Part shown: piece by piece, positions 43,280-52,514 of the stretch
Layout of the letters: each line of letters begins with the position of its first letter
Position numbering within the stretch: position 1 is the first letter of the stretch
DNA from: Acanthosepion esculentum
Lineage: Eukaryota; Mollusca; Cephalopoda; Sepiida; Sepiidae
Direction: 5' to 3'
Length of the DNA: 64,000 bases
Assembly (NCBI GenBank): GCA_964036315.1
Contig: OZ038517.1
Span: 47,963,737-48,027,736, forward strand
Translations under genes and position numbers: made by a program
The notes under the pieces: generated by a model
Seen by the model: the letters and a program-made list of their open reading frames with translations, nothing else
Told to the model about the DNA's origin: nothing
The model's database searches: none

Positions 43280-43600
43280 GTAGATCTTGCTGCTCTGTCA
43301 CTATTTTCACAGAAATTGCTCAGGTGAATTACATTCCTTGGTTCTGCCAGGTCTAATCTTCATGGCACAGACCGGCCATACCACTTACATTGCAGCAACC
43401 CACCCACATTCCCTCCATATTCCATTGGTGAGAAGTAAGTCCTACTTGAACAGCTTCTTCCCACAAACTGCTGCTCTGTGGAACCGACTCCGAAGAAGAT
43501 ATTTCCATGATCATTACAATCTTAGCTAGTCAAAATCTAAGGCTAACCGTTGCCTTTTCAACTGCCCCCTTCCTTTTTTAGTACTTCTCACTTGCTTGTT
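43280..43600 (+). pseudogene. LINE RT C-terminal fragment
   Basis: LCHYFHRNCSGELHSLVLPG, then THPHSLHIPLVRSKSYLNSF, FPQTAALWNRL and YNLS: the final RT blocks of a related Jockey/CR1-like LINE, then stop. The order is natural and the frame is open for 80 codons. Confidence 0.8.
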
Positions 43601-43670
43601 TTCACTGAAGAAGGCCAGAAAGCACAACTATTGAAACGTTGTGATGATAACAACAAAGATGAGGAAGCTG
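43601..43670 (+). repeat. Decayed Penelope-like/hammerhead-like end
   Basis: CTGAAGAAGGCCAGAAAGC, TTGAAACGTTGTGATGATA and ACAACAAAGATGAGGA match the end of the composites at 17150 and 62030, with the stem broken. Confidence 0.45.
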
Positions 43671-43699
43671 GGGAGATTCACAAAAAGATGGATTCATGC

Positions 43700-43925
43700 C
43701 TTTCTTATGAGTATTTGCACATCAAATGGAGTACTGTTGTCCTAATTGCACAGGAGCTGCCCAGGCCTACTCTTTCCGGTCTTAATAGAGTTCAAAAGCA
43801 TTTCCAATTCCTTGTTGGAGAAAAATTGTTTCACACATTCCAACCTCTCTCTCACAGGTGGGATGAGGTGAGCCTCTCACTGCTTTATCACTGTTACCGT
43901 GGAAAGTACTCAGGCAAACTTTAGT
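43700..43925 (+). pseudogene. LINE RT fragment
   Basis: GLNRVQKHFQFLVGEKLFHT and FQPLSHRWDEVSLSLLYHCY: the PLSHRR block of the same RT region. It continues after an unrelated segment at 44190. Confidence 0.75.
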
Positions 43926-44165
43926 AACCTAGGGAAGGTTACTGAATAGAATAATCCTATGAAGGTTAGTAATGAATGATAATACTTAGGACAAGAACAA
44001 CACATATAAGATTCGCCAGTGGCATGTAGAAGAAGTAGTCAACTGCTAGAAGTGAGTCAAATGAATTCTACAATGAATCTCCAACTGCAGACCAACATAC
44101 AGTATTTACTACTGTATTTATGTGAATGGGGACATACCCAATATCGTCTGGAGGTATGCTACAAC
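43925..44165 (+). repeat. 240-bp repeat, left member of an inverted pair
   Basis: AACCTAGGGAAGGTTACTGA, CAAGAACAACACATATAAGA, CAACTGCAGACCAACATACA and GGGGACATACCCAATATCGT are found in inverse at 48965-49210. It also splits the LINE RT reading between 43925 and 44190. Confidence 0.8.
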
Positions 44166-44189
44166 ATGAACTGAATCTCCTGATTCCAC

Positions 44190-44400
44190 AAGTTCTGACC
44201 TTTACGGCTAGGACCCACCATGCCACTTATATAATAGCACACCACCCATATTCCCTCGGTGAGAAGTAAGTTCCACTCAAACAGCTTCTTCCTGCGAAAC
44301 ATTGCTCTGTGGAATACACTCCCAAGACGATGTTTCCCTAATTACTACAATCTTAACCTGTTCAACCGTTATCTTCTCCTCTTATCCATATAAACCATCT
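44190..44400 (+). pseudogene. LINE RT C-terminal fragment, continuation
   Basis: Decodes in pieces to VLTFTARTHHATYI, AHHPYSL, then a VPLKQLLP-type block, matching the PFSV/NSFFPRT segment that follows the block at 43700-43925. Insertion of the 240-bp repeat divides them. Confidence 0.65.
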
Positions 44401-45539
44401 TATTGTAACCATCTACATTGAGTGGCCCACGGGCCTTGTACAAGGTGAGTCTGACTGTAGAAAAAATAAGTGAATATCACAAACTTGATTGGACTTTGAA
44501 CTCGGTTCTCTGAGTTCTCATTCCAAGTTACTATCCATTGCGCCATCCACACATCAACAATAAAGCATGTAAATAAAGTTTAGTTTTCCTGTATAATAAA
44601 AAAAAAACTCTACCAAAATATAATTCAAGACCAATATAAACATGGTCAGTGGAACAAGAACAATCTTTCCTTGTAGATTAAATAAAGGGTTCGTTTCCAA
44701 ATTCCCTGATTGACAGATCCCTAAAGAAGGTCAAAGGACATAACTGCTGAAACATTGTGATAATAACAACAAAGATGAGGACATTAGTCCAACTGTAAAT
44801 AATGTAAATACTAAATAATAAACTTAGACTATTATCAATAAAGTAGATATTGATAAAGAAGCATTCTGGGACAAGTGAGTGACAGGCGTAAATATTTGAC
44901 TGCAGATAGCCTTAGAAAAACTATTAGACAGAAATTTGACCAGCTTATCAGCAATAATGTATTGGTAGTGACAGTAGTTGAAGGATAACAGTAGAAGTAT
45001 TTGGCAGCATATCAGCGGGCCTCCTCGTGATGAACCACTTGGGACTGCTCACTGATCAATCAGACTGATTGGTTTCTGGTCAGTGTCCAAGGTAGTTGTG
45101 GAGGGCTTGTTATCATAAACAAAACCCCTATCTTGCATCTTTATTGAAACAAAAGCTTGACTGGGTCAGTCTAGGTTTAAGAACTCTCAATGTCTATGAT
45201 GTAAACATGAAAAGAAAAAAAAATTATTTAAAATGTTCAGTTTAACTCTCTAAACTTTTGTTTATTTTTTTGTTTATGTGCTAAATAAAAATGCCAGTAT
45301 ATTCTTCGAATATTTGTAATTGAGTGACAAAAAGACAGGAAGCAGGAATTTACGAAACAGATTGTAGAATAATTTTCGAAGAAATAGTTACGTGATGCAA
45401 CTGAGAATTTAAATAAAAGAATTTATGAACACAAAAGAAAACTTTTACAAAAGAATACACAGACGGTATATCGTAATAAGTCTGGTCATAATTTTGACTT
45501 AACAAGTGCCGTTTTAATTAAAAGGATTTGGTTCGGTAA
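44401..45539. other. Mostly unassigned; one tRNA-like and one composite remnant
   Basis: 44480-44565 contains an inverse B box (CTTTGAACTCGGTTCTC) and a CTATCCATTGCGCCATCC end, a SINE head on the minus strand. 44640-44830 has AGAAGGTCAAAGGACATAAC, TGAAACATTGTGATAATAAC and GATGAGGACATTAGTCC, a decayed composite end. The rest is AT-rich. Confidence 0.5.
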
Positions 45540-45828
45540 GGTTTGTTTTACAGCATATCAACTTCAATGGGTTATTTAATGCCGACAAATTTTTTTATTA
45601 CCGGTAATGTTTTTCTTCAGAAACCTATTTCTGGGAATATTTTTCCCTGAAGAAATCTATAGCTGGTCATATTTTTTTTCAAAGAATGTATAGCTGGGAT
45701 TTTTTTAAAAAGTATTGCTGATAATAATTTTTCCTTCAAAAATTATTGCTGGTGATAATTTTTTTTATTACAAAGTTTTTCTGGTATTAAAACCTTTTTT
45801 TACACAAGTTTGGGTGTTAATTATTTGC
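45540..45828 (-). repeat. ATTACCAGCAAT minisatellite, inverse copy
   Basis: On the minus strand about eight ~30-bp units with ATTATCACCAGCAATAATTT or ATTACCAGAAA, ending in ATTAAATAACCCATTGAAG and TTGATATGCTG. It abuts family A copy 4, mirroring 53206-53650. Confidence 0.75.
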
Positions 45829-45985
45829 CCATAGCTGGGACCCTAACAGGTTCTACCACCCCGGGTCAGGGTGGACCTGGGAACACCAGCAATTAAGAGG
45901 TGGTTGCACGCACCTCAAAGCCTCCTGATCAGAGGCCTTGCTGCTGGACGTAGTTTATCGTCTCACTCAGGACGGTAATTAAAAG
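45829..45985 (+). repeat. Dispersed repeat family A, copy 4
   Basis: TGCCCATAGCTGGGACCC, TCTACCACCCCGGGTCAGGG, CAGCAATTAAGAGGTG, CTGATCAGAGGCCTTGC and GACGTAGTTTATCGTC: the best-conserved copy. Confidence 0.8.
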
Positions 45986-46211
45986 TAGAAAGTTATGAAG
46001 ATGACACTCTGTTGATGGTCGACTTTGAAGGTAAACTACAGGACCTTCCTAGATTGGGTGGCAGAAAAAAGTGTCAAATAGAAAAAAAATCAATAAATAA
46101 ATGTTTAACAAAGGAAGGAATCATCGACTCAAGTACCCAGAAAAATAATGTTTTAGTAATAAAATTCCGTTAGATTAATAAATAAAAAAAACACCCTTCC
46201 TATAGAAATTG

Positions 46212-46261
<50 letters not shown>

Positions 46262-46513
46262 CGTTAGATTTCAACTCTCTAAATTGATTGTACGCTGTTT
46301 TTTACAGACATTAAATTTTGCCTTTGATTTTTGCGCAATGTGTAAAAAATCAATTTTTTCGATTTTTCACCTTCAAGATTGTAATTTTTTCAAGCCAATT
46401 TGAACTCAAAATCGGCACTGAAGAATTATCTACCAAAAAAAAAAAATTCATCAAAATCGGATGAAAACTGTGGAAATGCATAAACAATATCTGATCACAC
46501 ACACATTTTGAGA

Positions 46514-46562
<49 letters not shown>

Positions 46563-46609
46563 AAAATTAATTCCTATTATAGTTATATATATTGTTAGGA
46601 GGATTTGAT
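45986..46609. other. AT-rich DNA with two (TA)n arrays
   Basis: (TA)n at 46214-46259 and 46519-46559. Between them AT-rich sequence with a poly-A run at 46436-46446. No gene. Confidence 0.6.
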
Positions 46610-46660
46610 AATTAGGTTATCAAGCAAACGTCATATCAACTGTTCCAATGGGCCTCGGTG
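46610..46660 (-). mobile_element. Truncated tRNA-like head of the hammerhead SINE
   Basis: Minus strand: GGAACAGTTGATATGACGTT and TGCTTGATAAC, matching the head at 46975-47038. It lacks the B box and ribozyme. The flank GGAGGATTTGATAATT is repeated at 46850-46865. Confidence 0.5.
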
Positions 46661-46916
46661 ACGAAGAGGTAGCAAATCAGACTCAATATAGTGCCACTCG
46701 CTCACATATTCCGTGGTGGAACTCAACTGAAGTTCTCTGTAACCATAGGACTGTGCCCCCCCGGAGCCACGATTACTATCACCAAGCCGCTCAAACTGAA
46801 GCATTAGAAGCCGGATCAAGCAATGATATACACATGATAGAAATTGTAAGGAGGATTTGATAATTATAATTAAGTAATTCATTGAGTCTGAAAGAAACCT
46901 CAACAGAATGCAGAAA

Positions 46917-46963
46917 GCACTGGACGGCCGTTTCGTCCTATATTTGGGACTCATCAGCAGTGC
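46917..46963 (-). ncRNA. Hammerhead ribozyme, minus-strand copy
   Basis: Mirror of 47090-47136 with identical catalytic bases: CAGTGC inverse at both ends for stem I, TCATCAG (CTGATGA) at 46951-46957, the GTCC/GGAC stem II, and TTTC (GAAA) at 46931-46934. All core positions fit the hammerhead consensus, so self-cleavage of a transcript is expected in principle. Confidence 0.85.
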
Positions 46964-46974
46964 GCATCCACTAC

Positions 46975-46990
46975 CAGGAATTGAAACCCG
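46975..46990 (-). promoter_or_regulatory. Pol III B-box-like element
   Basis: CCGGGTTTCAATTCCTGG on the minus strand fits GGTTCRANNCC with one change. An A-box-like TGGCACAGTTAGTATG lies ~30 bases upstream (47014-47030). Confidence 0.6.
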
Positions 46991-47089
46991 GACAGTTACC
47001 TTATTAAGCAAACGTCATACTAACTGTGCCACGGGCCCCGTTTGCTTAATAACGTAACTGTCCGGGTTTCAATTCCTGGTAGTGGATGC

Positions 47090-47136
47090 GCACTGCTGAT
47101 GAGTCCCAAATATAGGACGAAACGGCCGTCCAGTGC
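47090..47136 (+). ncRNA. Hammerhead ribozyme, plus-strand copy
   Basis: Stem I GCACTG (47090-47095) pairs with CAGTGC (47131-47136). CTGATGA is at 47096-47102. Stem II is GTCC/GGAC around CAAATATA. GAAA is at 47119-47122. Stem III is the minimal CGG/CCG (47123-47128), with the cleavage dinucleotide TC at 47129-47130. This is close to the textbook schistosome-type hammerhead. The very short stem III resembles those that act as dimers in Penelope-like elements and retrozymes. Confidence 0.9.
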
Positions 47137-47185
47137 TTTCTGCATTCTGTTGAGGTTTCTTTCAGACTCAATGAATTACTTAATT

Positions 47186-47197
47186 ATATATATAAAT

Positions 47198-47237
<40 letters not shown>
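47186..47237. repeat. (TA)n tail
   Basis: (TA)n broken twice by AAATATA, directly after the hammerhead element and directly before another SINE on the opposite strand. Confidence 0.97.
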
Positions 47238-47239
<2 letters not shown>

Positions 47240-47400
47240 CTTTCACAGACAGTACTGTTTTGCTGTGTCACAGTTTTTCAGTGCAACTAAACATGAGAAT
47301 GCCTCAAGCCAGGATCGAAACCCAACCAATTTGGTGTCAGTCAGAGCTTCTATCACTGAGATATTTTCACTTGCTAGAGTTTTACAGCTAAATCTAATGT
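47238..47400 (-). mobile_element. tRNA-like SINE with decayed hammerhead (family 2)
   Basis: Minus strand: CTCAGTGATAGAAGCTCTGA (A box), GGTTGGGTTTCGATCCTGG (B box), then GCACTGAAAAACTGTGACAC, AGCAAAACAGTACTGTCTGTG. The ribozyme (47242-47286) has lost CTGATGA and GAAA (AAAA). The element ends in (TA)n. Confidence 0.75.
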
Positions 47401-47554
47401 ATTGTTTTTACAAATGTAAACAAATGCCAATCAGCCGAAGTGCTCCATTCATTTTACTGAAGACCTTTGCATTAGTGCAGGTGGCTGTTGTTTATAGAAT
47501 TAGCTTATCACTCAACAGTGCTCAATTGAAATGTATTTTCAAGAGCTAAATTAT

Positions 47555-47650
47555 GCCATTCGCAGACAGTACTGTTTTGGTGTATCACAGCTACTCAGTG
47601 CGACTAGACATGTGAATGCCTCAAACCAGGATCGAAACCCAAACGATATA
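47555..47650 (-). mobile_element. tRNA-like SINE with decayed hammerhead (family 2), second copy
   Basis: CGCA/TGCG stem I (47561-47564, 47599-47602), CTGAGTAGC in place of CTGATGAGC, stem II partly kept, CAAAACAGTACTG in place of GAAACAGTACTG. The B box (GGGTTTCGATCCTGG) is present, and the head is cut off at 47650 by AT-rich DNA. Confidence 0.7.
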
Positions 47651-47668
47651 TATAAAGAAAATTAGTTC

Positions 47669-47672
<4 letters not shown>

Positions 47673-47714
<42 letters not shown>

Positions 47715-47751
47715 GTATAAAAAAAATTTCTGTTATAGTTCTGGTATATAT

Positions 47752-47809
<58 letters not shown>
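47673..47809. repeat. (TA)n and (CA)n(TA)n cluster
   Basis: (TA)n at 47673-47709, (CA)n at 47752-47763 and (TA)n to 47809. Confidence 0.97.
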
Positions 47810-47810
<1 letters not shown>

Positions 47811-47914
47811 ATTTTTATGACAAGGGTATGTATAATTTTTTTGAACTGTTAATGTCTTTATTTTTACAATGATGATTTAGTTTTTTAAATTGTTTCTGTT
47901 TTAAAGATTATGGG

Positions 47915-47917
47915 TAG

Positions 47918-47969
<52 letters not shown>

Positions 47970-48047
47970 CCACTGACTGAGATAGATAGATAGATAGATA
48001 GATCCACTGACTGAGATAGATAGATAGATAGATAGATCCACTGACTG

Positions 48048-48099
<52 letters not shown>

Positions 48100-48109
48100 C
48101 CACTGACTG

Positions 48110-48162
<53 letters not shown>

Positions 48163-48165
48163 TGG
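47915..48165 (+). repeat. (TAGA)n with CCACTGACTGA spacers
   Basis: TAGA blocks of varying length, four TCCACTGACTGAGATAGA spacers. Open frames (IYLSIYLS) are translated repeat. Confidence 0.97.
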
Positions 48166-48204
48166 GCAGAATCAGAGTGAGAGAGACAGAGAAAAAGATA
48201 GATA

Positions 48205-48905
48205 TTAAGTGAATTGGACAGACAAAATCATAGATGAAAAGTATGGTCATCAGCAAGAGAGAAATCCTAAGATGCAAATTACAAATTGGATATATCAACG
48301 TCAAGCAGATGCAGAAGTTCAAATATTTGAGAAGTGTTTTAACAGAGGATGGAAAATGCAACACCAACATCTGAACATGCATTGGACTAGCAAAAGAAAC
48401 ATTCCAAAAGCCTATCAAGGTGCTGAGAAATGGAAAAATCTCTTTAGAAACAAAGAAAAGAGTGCTGGATTGCTATGTGATATCCATCCTCTTATATGGC
48501 ATTGAATGCTCGTCAATCTCCCCACCGATAAGGGTGAAACTAGAGGCAGCAGCAATGTGGTTCTACAGAAAGATGCTGAGAATTCTATGAACAGAGTAAG
48601 CAAGCAACAAGGAAGTCTACAAGAAAATGGCAACGGAAAGAACACTTCTATTCAGAATCAGGAAAAAACAACTGAAATTCCTTGAACATATAAGGAGGAA
48701 GGAGGGCTTGGAGACCTTAATCCTCATGGGGCATATTGAGGGCAAGAGAGATAGGGGAAAGCAGCAATCCACTTACCTAACGAGATTGCATGGAAAGATG
48801 GCAGGATGGGATGCAGGAACCTCAGTGAAGCTAGAAAAACTGCTAACAGCTACAATAGATAGAAGCTGTGGATAGCCATGATTTTCTACATGATGCAATA
48901 CAGAG
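48205..48905 (+). pseudogene. LINE RT thumb and C-terminus (RTE/CR1-like), nearly complete to the stop
   Basis: QKFKYLRSVLTEDGKCNTNI, stop, GLAKETFQK, LRNGKISLETKKRVLDCYV, ISILLYGIECSSISPPIRVK, AAMWFYRKMLRIL, then TERTLLFRIRKKQLKFLEHI, RRKEGLETLILMGHIEGKRD and TIDRS(K)LW at the end after a one-base deletion. It is the family whose C-terminus forms the 127-bp array. At least two stops and one frameshift, 5'-truncated, with a GAAGAAGAAGAA tail. Confidence 0.88.
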
Positions 48906-48964
48906 AAGAAGAAGAATTTATTTAGGTGAAAATTTATTGAAAGTGTACTAATTTCTGAGGTTGG

Positions 48965-49210
48965 TTAGTGTTGTAGCATACCTACGGACGATAATGGGTA
49001 TGTCCCCATTCATATAAACACAGTAGTAAATACTGTATGTTGGTCTGCAGTTGGAGATTCATTGTGTAATTCACTTGACTCACTTCTAGCAGATGACTAC
49101 TTCTTCTGCATGCTGCTGGTGAATCTCATATGTGTTGTTCTTGTCCTAAGTATTATCGTTCATTACCAACCTTTGTTTGATTATTCTATTCAGTAACCTT
49201 CCCTAGGTTA
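48965..49210 (-). repeat. 240-bp repeat, right member of an inverted pair
   Basis: GTAGCATACCTACGGACGAT, CTGTATGTTGGTCTGCAGTT, TAACCTTCCCTAGGTTAC: the inverse of 43925-44165, with ~5 kb between. Confidence 0.8.
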
Positions 49211-49404
49211 CAACAATATATAAAAAAACAAAAACTAGAAGCATGCATGTTGTAAATCACAAGAGGCTCGCTGTCATTCACTTTGGACCAAGATCAAGAT
49301 AGGACACTAAAGTTAGTGCTCTGTGCAGAAGAATTTATGACGGTGAAAATTTATTGAAAGTGCACTAATTTCTGAAGTTGGTTAGGTTAAGCTTCTGGCT
49401 AAGT

Positions 49405-49520
49405 ACATTTGATGGCTGGGTGTGTGAGGTGGTGTAATCGTTCCCGGCTGAAAATGAGAAATTGGAAAGCTGAGTTTGAATTCCAGTCGAGTTCATTATG
49501 CACAAATACCATTTGGGAAT
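49405..49520 (+). mobile_element. tRNA-derived SINE head
   Basis: TGTGAGGTGGTGTAATCGTT (A-box region), GCTGAGTTTGAATTCCAG (B box), then GTTCATTATGCACAAATACC, the start of the conserved SINE tail. Confidence 0.65.
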
Positions 49521-49592
49521 ATTTAATAGCTATGTTGTATTACATCAAGCACTGTTCTATTAACACCAGTACTATATGTGCAATATATTATA

Positions 49593-49597
<5 letters not shown>

Positions 49598-49646
<49 letters not shown>

Positions 49647-49757
49647 TGAACATAGAAATCAACACTTACACTTTACACATGCTCTATCTCTGATATTGAG
49701 CACTTTATACCATAAAATATTACACTTTCAGACTATATATATATATATATATATATT
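49598..49757. repeat. (TA)n arrays
   Basis: (TA)n at 49598-49641 and again at 49735-49757; TTGAGCACTTTATACCATAA between. Confidence 0.96.
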
Positions 49758-50144
49758 TCAGTAAAGATGACTGACAAGGTACTGCAATTAAGCTTTCATT
49801 TAAGTTTTTTTGTGTTTGTATAAGTTTTCTTTTCTGGAAATAAAGTGTGTAAAAACTGTCCGAATGTTCTATATATCTGAGCTACATATATACATATATA
49901 AAAATCTACATATTAAGTTAAAAAACATCCTTGATAATGGCTAATAGAATGGATAAAAGCACTCTGATATACAGAACAATTTTTTTTACACACTTTATAT
50001 CCAGAAAACAAAACACTTATACAAACACAGTAAAAATTGAATAAAAGCTTATATCCATGTGCTTTCGGCTATACTTTTAAACATTATCTTTATTATAACA
50101 GAAAATATATTGAAATAATTGCTGTACTTAGTCCATTTCATAAT
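49758..50144. other. No gene seen
   Basis: AT-rich. ACACACTTTATATCCAGAAAA near 49987 is the inverse of TTTTCTGGAAATAAAGTGTG near 49832, an imperfect inverted repeat of ~120 bp per arm. Confidence 0.5.
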
Positions 50145-50400
50145 ATATATATGATGATCGACTCTCCCGTCGAACTCAACGTATGAGTGTCAGGCAGATC
50201 AGTTCCCAGAAACTGAAAGCCCGACACCGACACATGAGACTTGATTATAGTGGTGAAGGCTTTGTGCAGGGCCATCCACACTTTTTGGAGGGACGAATAC
50301 AGGGACCTGGTGCAGCGAATGCCACAAGGTCCCCAAACGACCCTCCGCAGCTTTTGAATTCAGAGTTGTCCTTCTCCTAGACAAGTTGCCATCCAAGGCT
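50145..50400 (-). repeat. 3' end of a zinc-finger-type LINE
   Basis: Minus strand: TCATACGTTGAGTTCGACGG and GAGAGTCGATCATCAT then TATATA. The same end follows the RT relic at 52515-53200. Frames upstream (RRTTLNSKAAEGRLGTLWHS) are probably not coding. Confidence 0.55.
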
Positions 50401-50553
50401 ATAGAACCCAGTCTGTCCTGCTATTTACCCATAGTTGGAGGGAGAAGAAGAGGATTCACACCTTTCCCAAGGGTGTTAGCACGTAAGCGAATGTAACGGA
50501 TTCAACTGGAATTTGAAGGCACGGTGAAGTAATGGATAACGACTTGGATTAAG

Positions 50554-50555
<2 letters not shown>
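50400..50555. mobile_element. SINE tail (minus) joined to a SINE head (plus)
   Basis: GCTAACACCCTTGGGAAAGG and CCAACTATGGGTAAATAGC on the minus strand give the conserved tail. 50518-50555 on the plus strand (GCACGGTGAAGTAATGGATA, ACGACTTGGATTAAGGAAT) is a tRNA-like head ending in (TA)n. Confidence 0.6.

Positions 50556-50593
<38 letters not shown>
50556..50593. repeat. (TA)n microsatellite
   Basis: About 19 units. Confidence 0.98.
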
Positions 50594-50596
<3 letters not shown>

Positions 50597-50991
50597 CGTG
50601 TTTGGTTATAATGAAATTCTTTTGCAGATTTAATTATTCATAATGTAAGTTTCATGCATGATCGATTCTCTCTATCACGAGCGCTGGGAAATGTGCTTCA
50701 TTGATCTTATCAGAGTTTTGCAATTAATTTATTATTCTTAATTACGATGGTCACTGTGGAAGCAGTGTAGGCCCGCAACAACAGAAGTAGATGTTGGTGA
50801 TCTAGCAATCTAGAAACTTCCCACCAGTAACCCATACCTTTTGCTTTGCTTTGTTTGAGATAGCAGCTGATTGGCAGTCTGATAGAATTACATCTGACAT
50901 GAAAGTGCATACACAGTAGAAATGTCACTAAAATTCTAAATGCTTCAAAAAATATTTATGTAGACCAAATAAAAAAAAAATTAAAAAATTA

Positions 50992-50994
<3 letters not shown>
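50594..50994. other. No gene seen
   Basis: Unique-looking; no domain in its short frames. Confidence 0.45.

Positions 50995-51049
<55 letters not shown>
50995..51049. repeat. (TA)n(TG)n microsatellite
   Basis: About 22 TA then 7 TG units. Confidence 0.98.
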
Positions 51050-51054
<5 letters not shown>

Positions 51055-51243
51055 TTGGATATCAGTCCCTCTTTTGAAATATAATAAGAGTGAACTCCAT
51101 ATGTACATATATATGTTTGTGCGTGTGTGTGTTTGTGTAAAAATTTCAGATAGAGTATATCTGTAAAAGGATAATATGAATAAAAAGAAAATGAAAACTT
51201 AACCTAACTGATGTGCTTCATTTGCCGAGAGACTTTATTTGCC

Positions 51244-51300
51244 TTGATAAAGTTCCTCAGAGGATGAAACATGTCAGCTAAGATAAGTTTTCCTTTTGTC
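51244..51300 (+). ncRNA. Hammerhead-like relic followed by (TA)n
   Basis: TTGATAA at 51244-51250 (consensus CTGANGA with two changes), TTCC/GGA stem, GAAA at 51266-51269, CATGTC. Then AGATAAGTTTTCC, TTTATTCA and (TA)n from 51309. Same order as 54325-54390. Confidence 0.4.
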
Positions 51301-51307
51301 TTTATTC

Positions 51308-51308
<1 letters not shown>

Positions 51309-51338
<30 letters not shown>

Positions 51339-51348
51339 CATACATTCA

Positions 51349-51396
<48 letters not shown>

Positions 51397-51414
51397 TATA
51401 TATATATACATACA

Positions 51415-51452
<38 letters not shown>
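51309..51452. repeat. (TA)n cluster with TACATACATTCA interruptions
   Basis: Three (TA)n arrays separated by CATACATACATTCATATATG-type spacers. Confidence 0.97.
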
Positions 51453-51454
<2 letters not shown>

Positions 51455-51462
51455 AATGTCAG

Positions 51463-52139
51463 TGTGTCACACTTTTTCAATTAAAGGGATGCAACTCTCA
51501 TTAGCCCATCTCCTTCTTTTATATAATAAATGCCAATGTCAGTGTGTGACTGTGTCACACTTTTTCAGCTTTACTCCTAGAGGCCATAGCCCAACATATC
51601 ATACCATTTTGGAATCAGGCTGACACTGTGAGCAAATTACAAACGTCCTGGGACAGATTTGGACCTGCAATACTGAAATTTTGGATTCCCAAGTTTTCAT
51701 TACTGCAATTGTTTTCAGATTCTGCCACCTTGGCTTCTAATGATTAAAAACAATTAAAGGCCCACAACTCTAACTTTCAATAGCTCATGTTCGAACAAAA
51801 AAATTACTGTTCTCAAATTACAGTGTTTCAAAATTAAACTGTTTGTGTTTTCAACTTAACTCCTACAGGCCAGAGCTCAACATATCATACCATTTTGGAA
51901 TCAAGCTGACTCTTTGATCAACTTAAAAACATTCTGGGCCAGATCCAGACCCTCAATCCTGAAATTTTGGATTCCCAAATTTTTATTACTGAAATTTTTT
52001 TGCAGAATTTTTGCGACCAATTTTTTTTTGTATGATAACAATTTTTATAACTTGGAAATACATTTAGGAATAATCAGAATTACTTGTGAAATCCAGTAAA
52101 AGACACCCATGAAATAAAATTTGGGCAGCTTTTAAGCTA

Positions 52140-52140
<1 letters not shown>
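51463..52140 (+). repeat. Dispersed element, copy 2 (possible nonautonomous Helitron)
   Basis: CCAATGTCAGTGTGTCAC is duplicated at 51463 and 51532; internal blocks ATCATACCATTTTGGAATCA and TTTTGGATTCCCAA occur twice (51598 and 51888), so the copy holds an internal ~300-bp repeat. The 3' end has AGCTTTTAAGCT and CTAG before T, which would suit a Helitron end (hairpin, CTRR, insertion at A/T). No Rep/helicase is seen. Confidence 0.45.

Positions 52141-52142
<2 letters not shown>

Positions 52143-52184
<42 letters not shown>
52143..52184. repeat. (TA)n microsatellite
   Basis: About 21 units immediately after the possible Helitron terminus. Confidence 0.98.
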
Positions 52185-52188
<4 letters not shown>

Positions 52189-52302
52189 AAGTAATTGATC
52201 CATTGGTATATAATCCAAGTGGATCCTAGTAATATTAATTATTAAAACTGATCCACAGAGAGCTCGATGTATTTATTATAACAGAGTATATGTATTTTTT
52301 AC

Positions 52303-52437
52303 TGTAAAAAAACAAAAATTACCTCAACATCGTATAGTCTATAGACACTTAGGGGCTGATGATAGCTCTGTACAGAACAGCTTGAAATAGACTATCTCTA
52401 TGTTGAGGTAAATTCTTTTTTTTTTTTGCCGTAAAAT
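52303..52437. mobile_element. Inverted-repeat element with hammerhead-like core
   Basis: TTACCTCAACAT near 52319 is inverse to ATGTTGAGGTAA at 52400-52411; the arms extend outward through A- and T-rich runs to TACTGTAAAA and TGCCGTAAAA. (TA)n follows at 52438. Confidence 0.7.
52321..52409 (+). ncRNA. Hammerhead-like RNA motif with long stem I
   Basis: ACCTCAACAT (52321-52330) pairs with ATGTTGAGGT (52400-52409). CTGATGA is at 52356-52362. Stem II has AGCT/AGCT (52364-52367, 52379-52382) around an 11-base loop. GAAA is at 52384-52387. Stem III is TAG/CTA with TC at 52395-52396 as the cleavage site. The base of stem I next to the core is weak (GGG with TCT). Core complete, activity plausible. 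Confidence 0.6.
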
Positions 52438-52442
52438 ATATA

Positions 52443-52514
<72 letters not shown>
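52438..52514. repeat. (TA)n arrays
   Basis: Two (TA)n blocks separated by GTATATATA. Confidence 0.97.

Larger units (their letters stand above)
46866..47187. mobile_element. Palindromic SINE-like element with two divergent hammerheads
   Basis: TAATTCATTGAGTCTGAAAG, GAATGCAGAAAGCACTGG and GCATCCACTACCAGG are repeated in inverse order. The minus-strand copy is longest: tRNA-like head, ribozyme, 3' end. The plus-strand copy lacks the first ~30 bases of the head, so the centre is near 47038. The plus copy runs straight into (TA)n at 47186, a simple-repeat tail. Confidence 0.85.
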
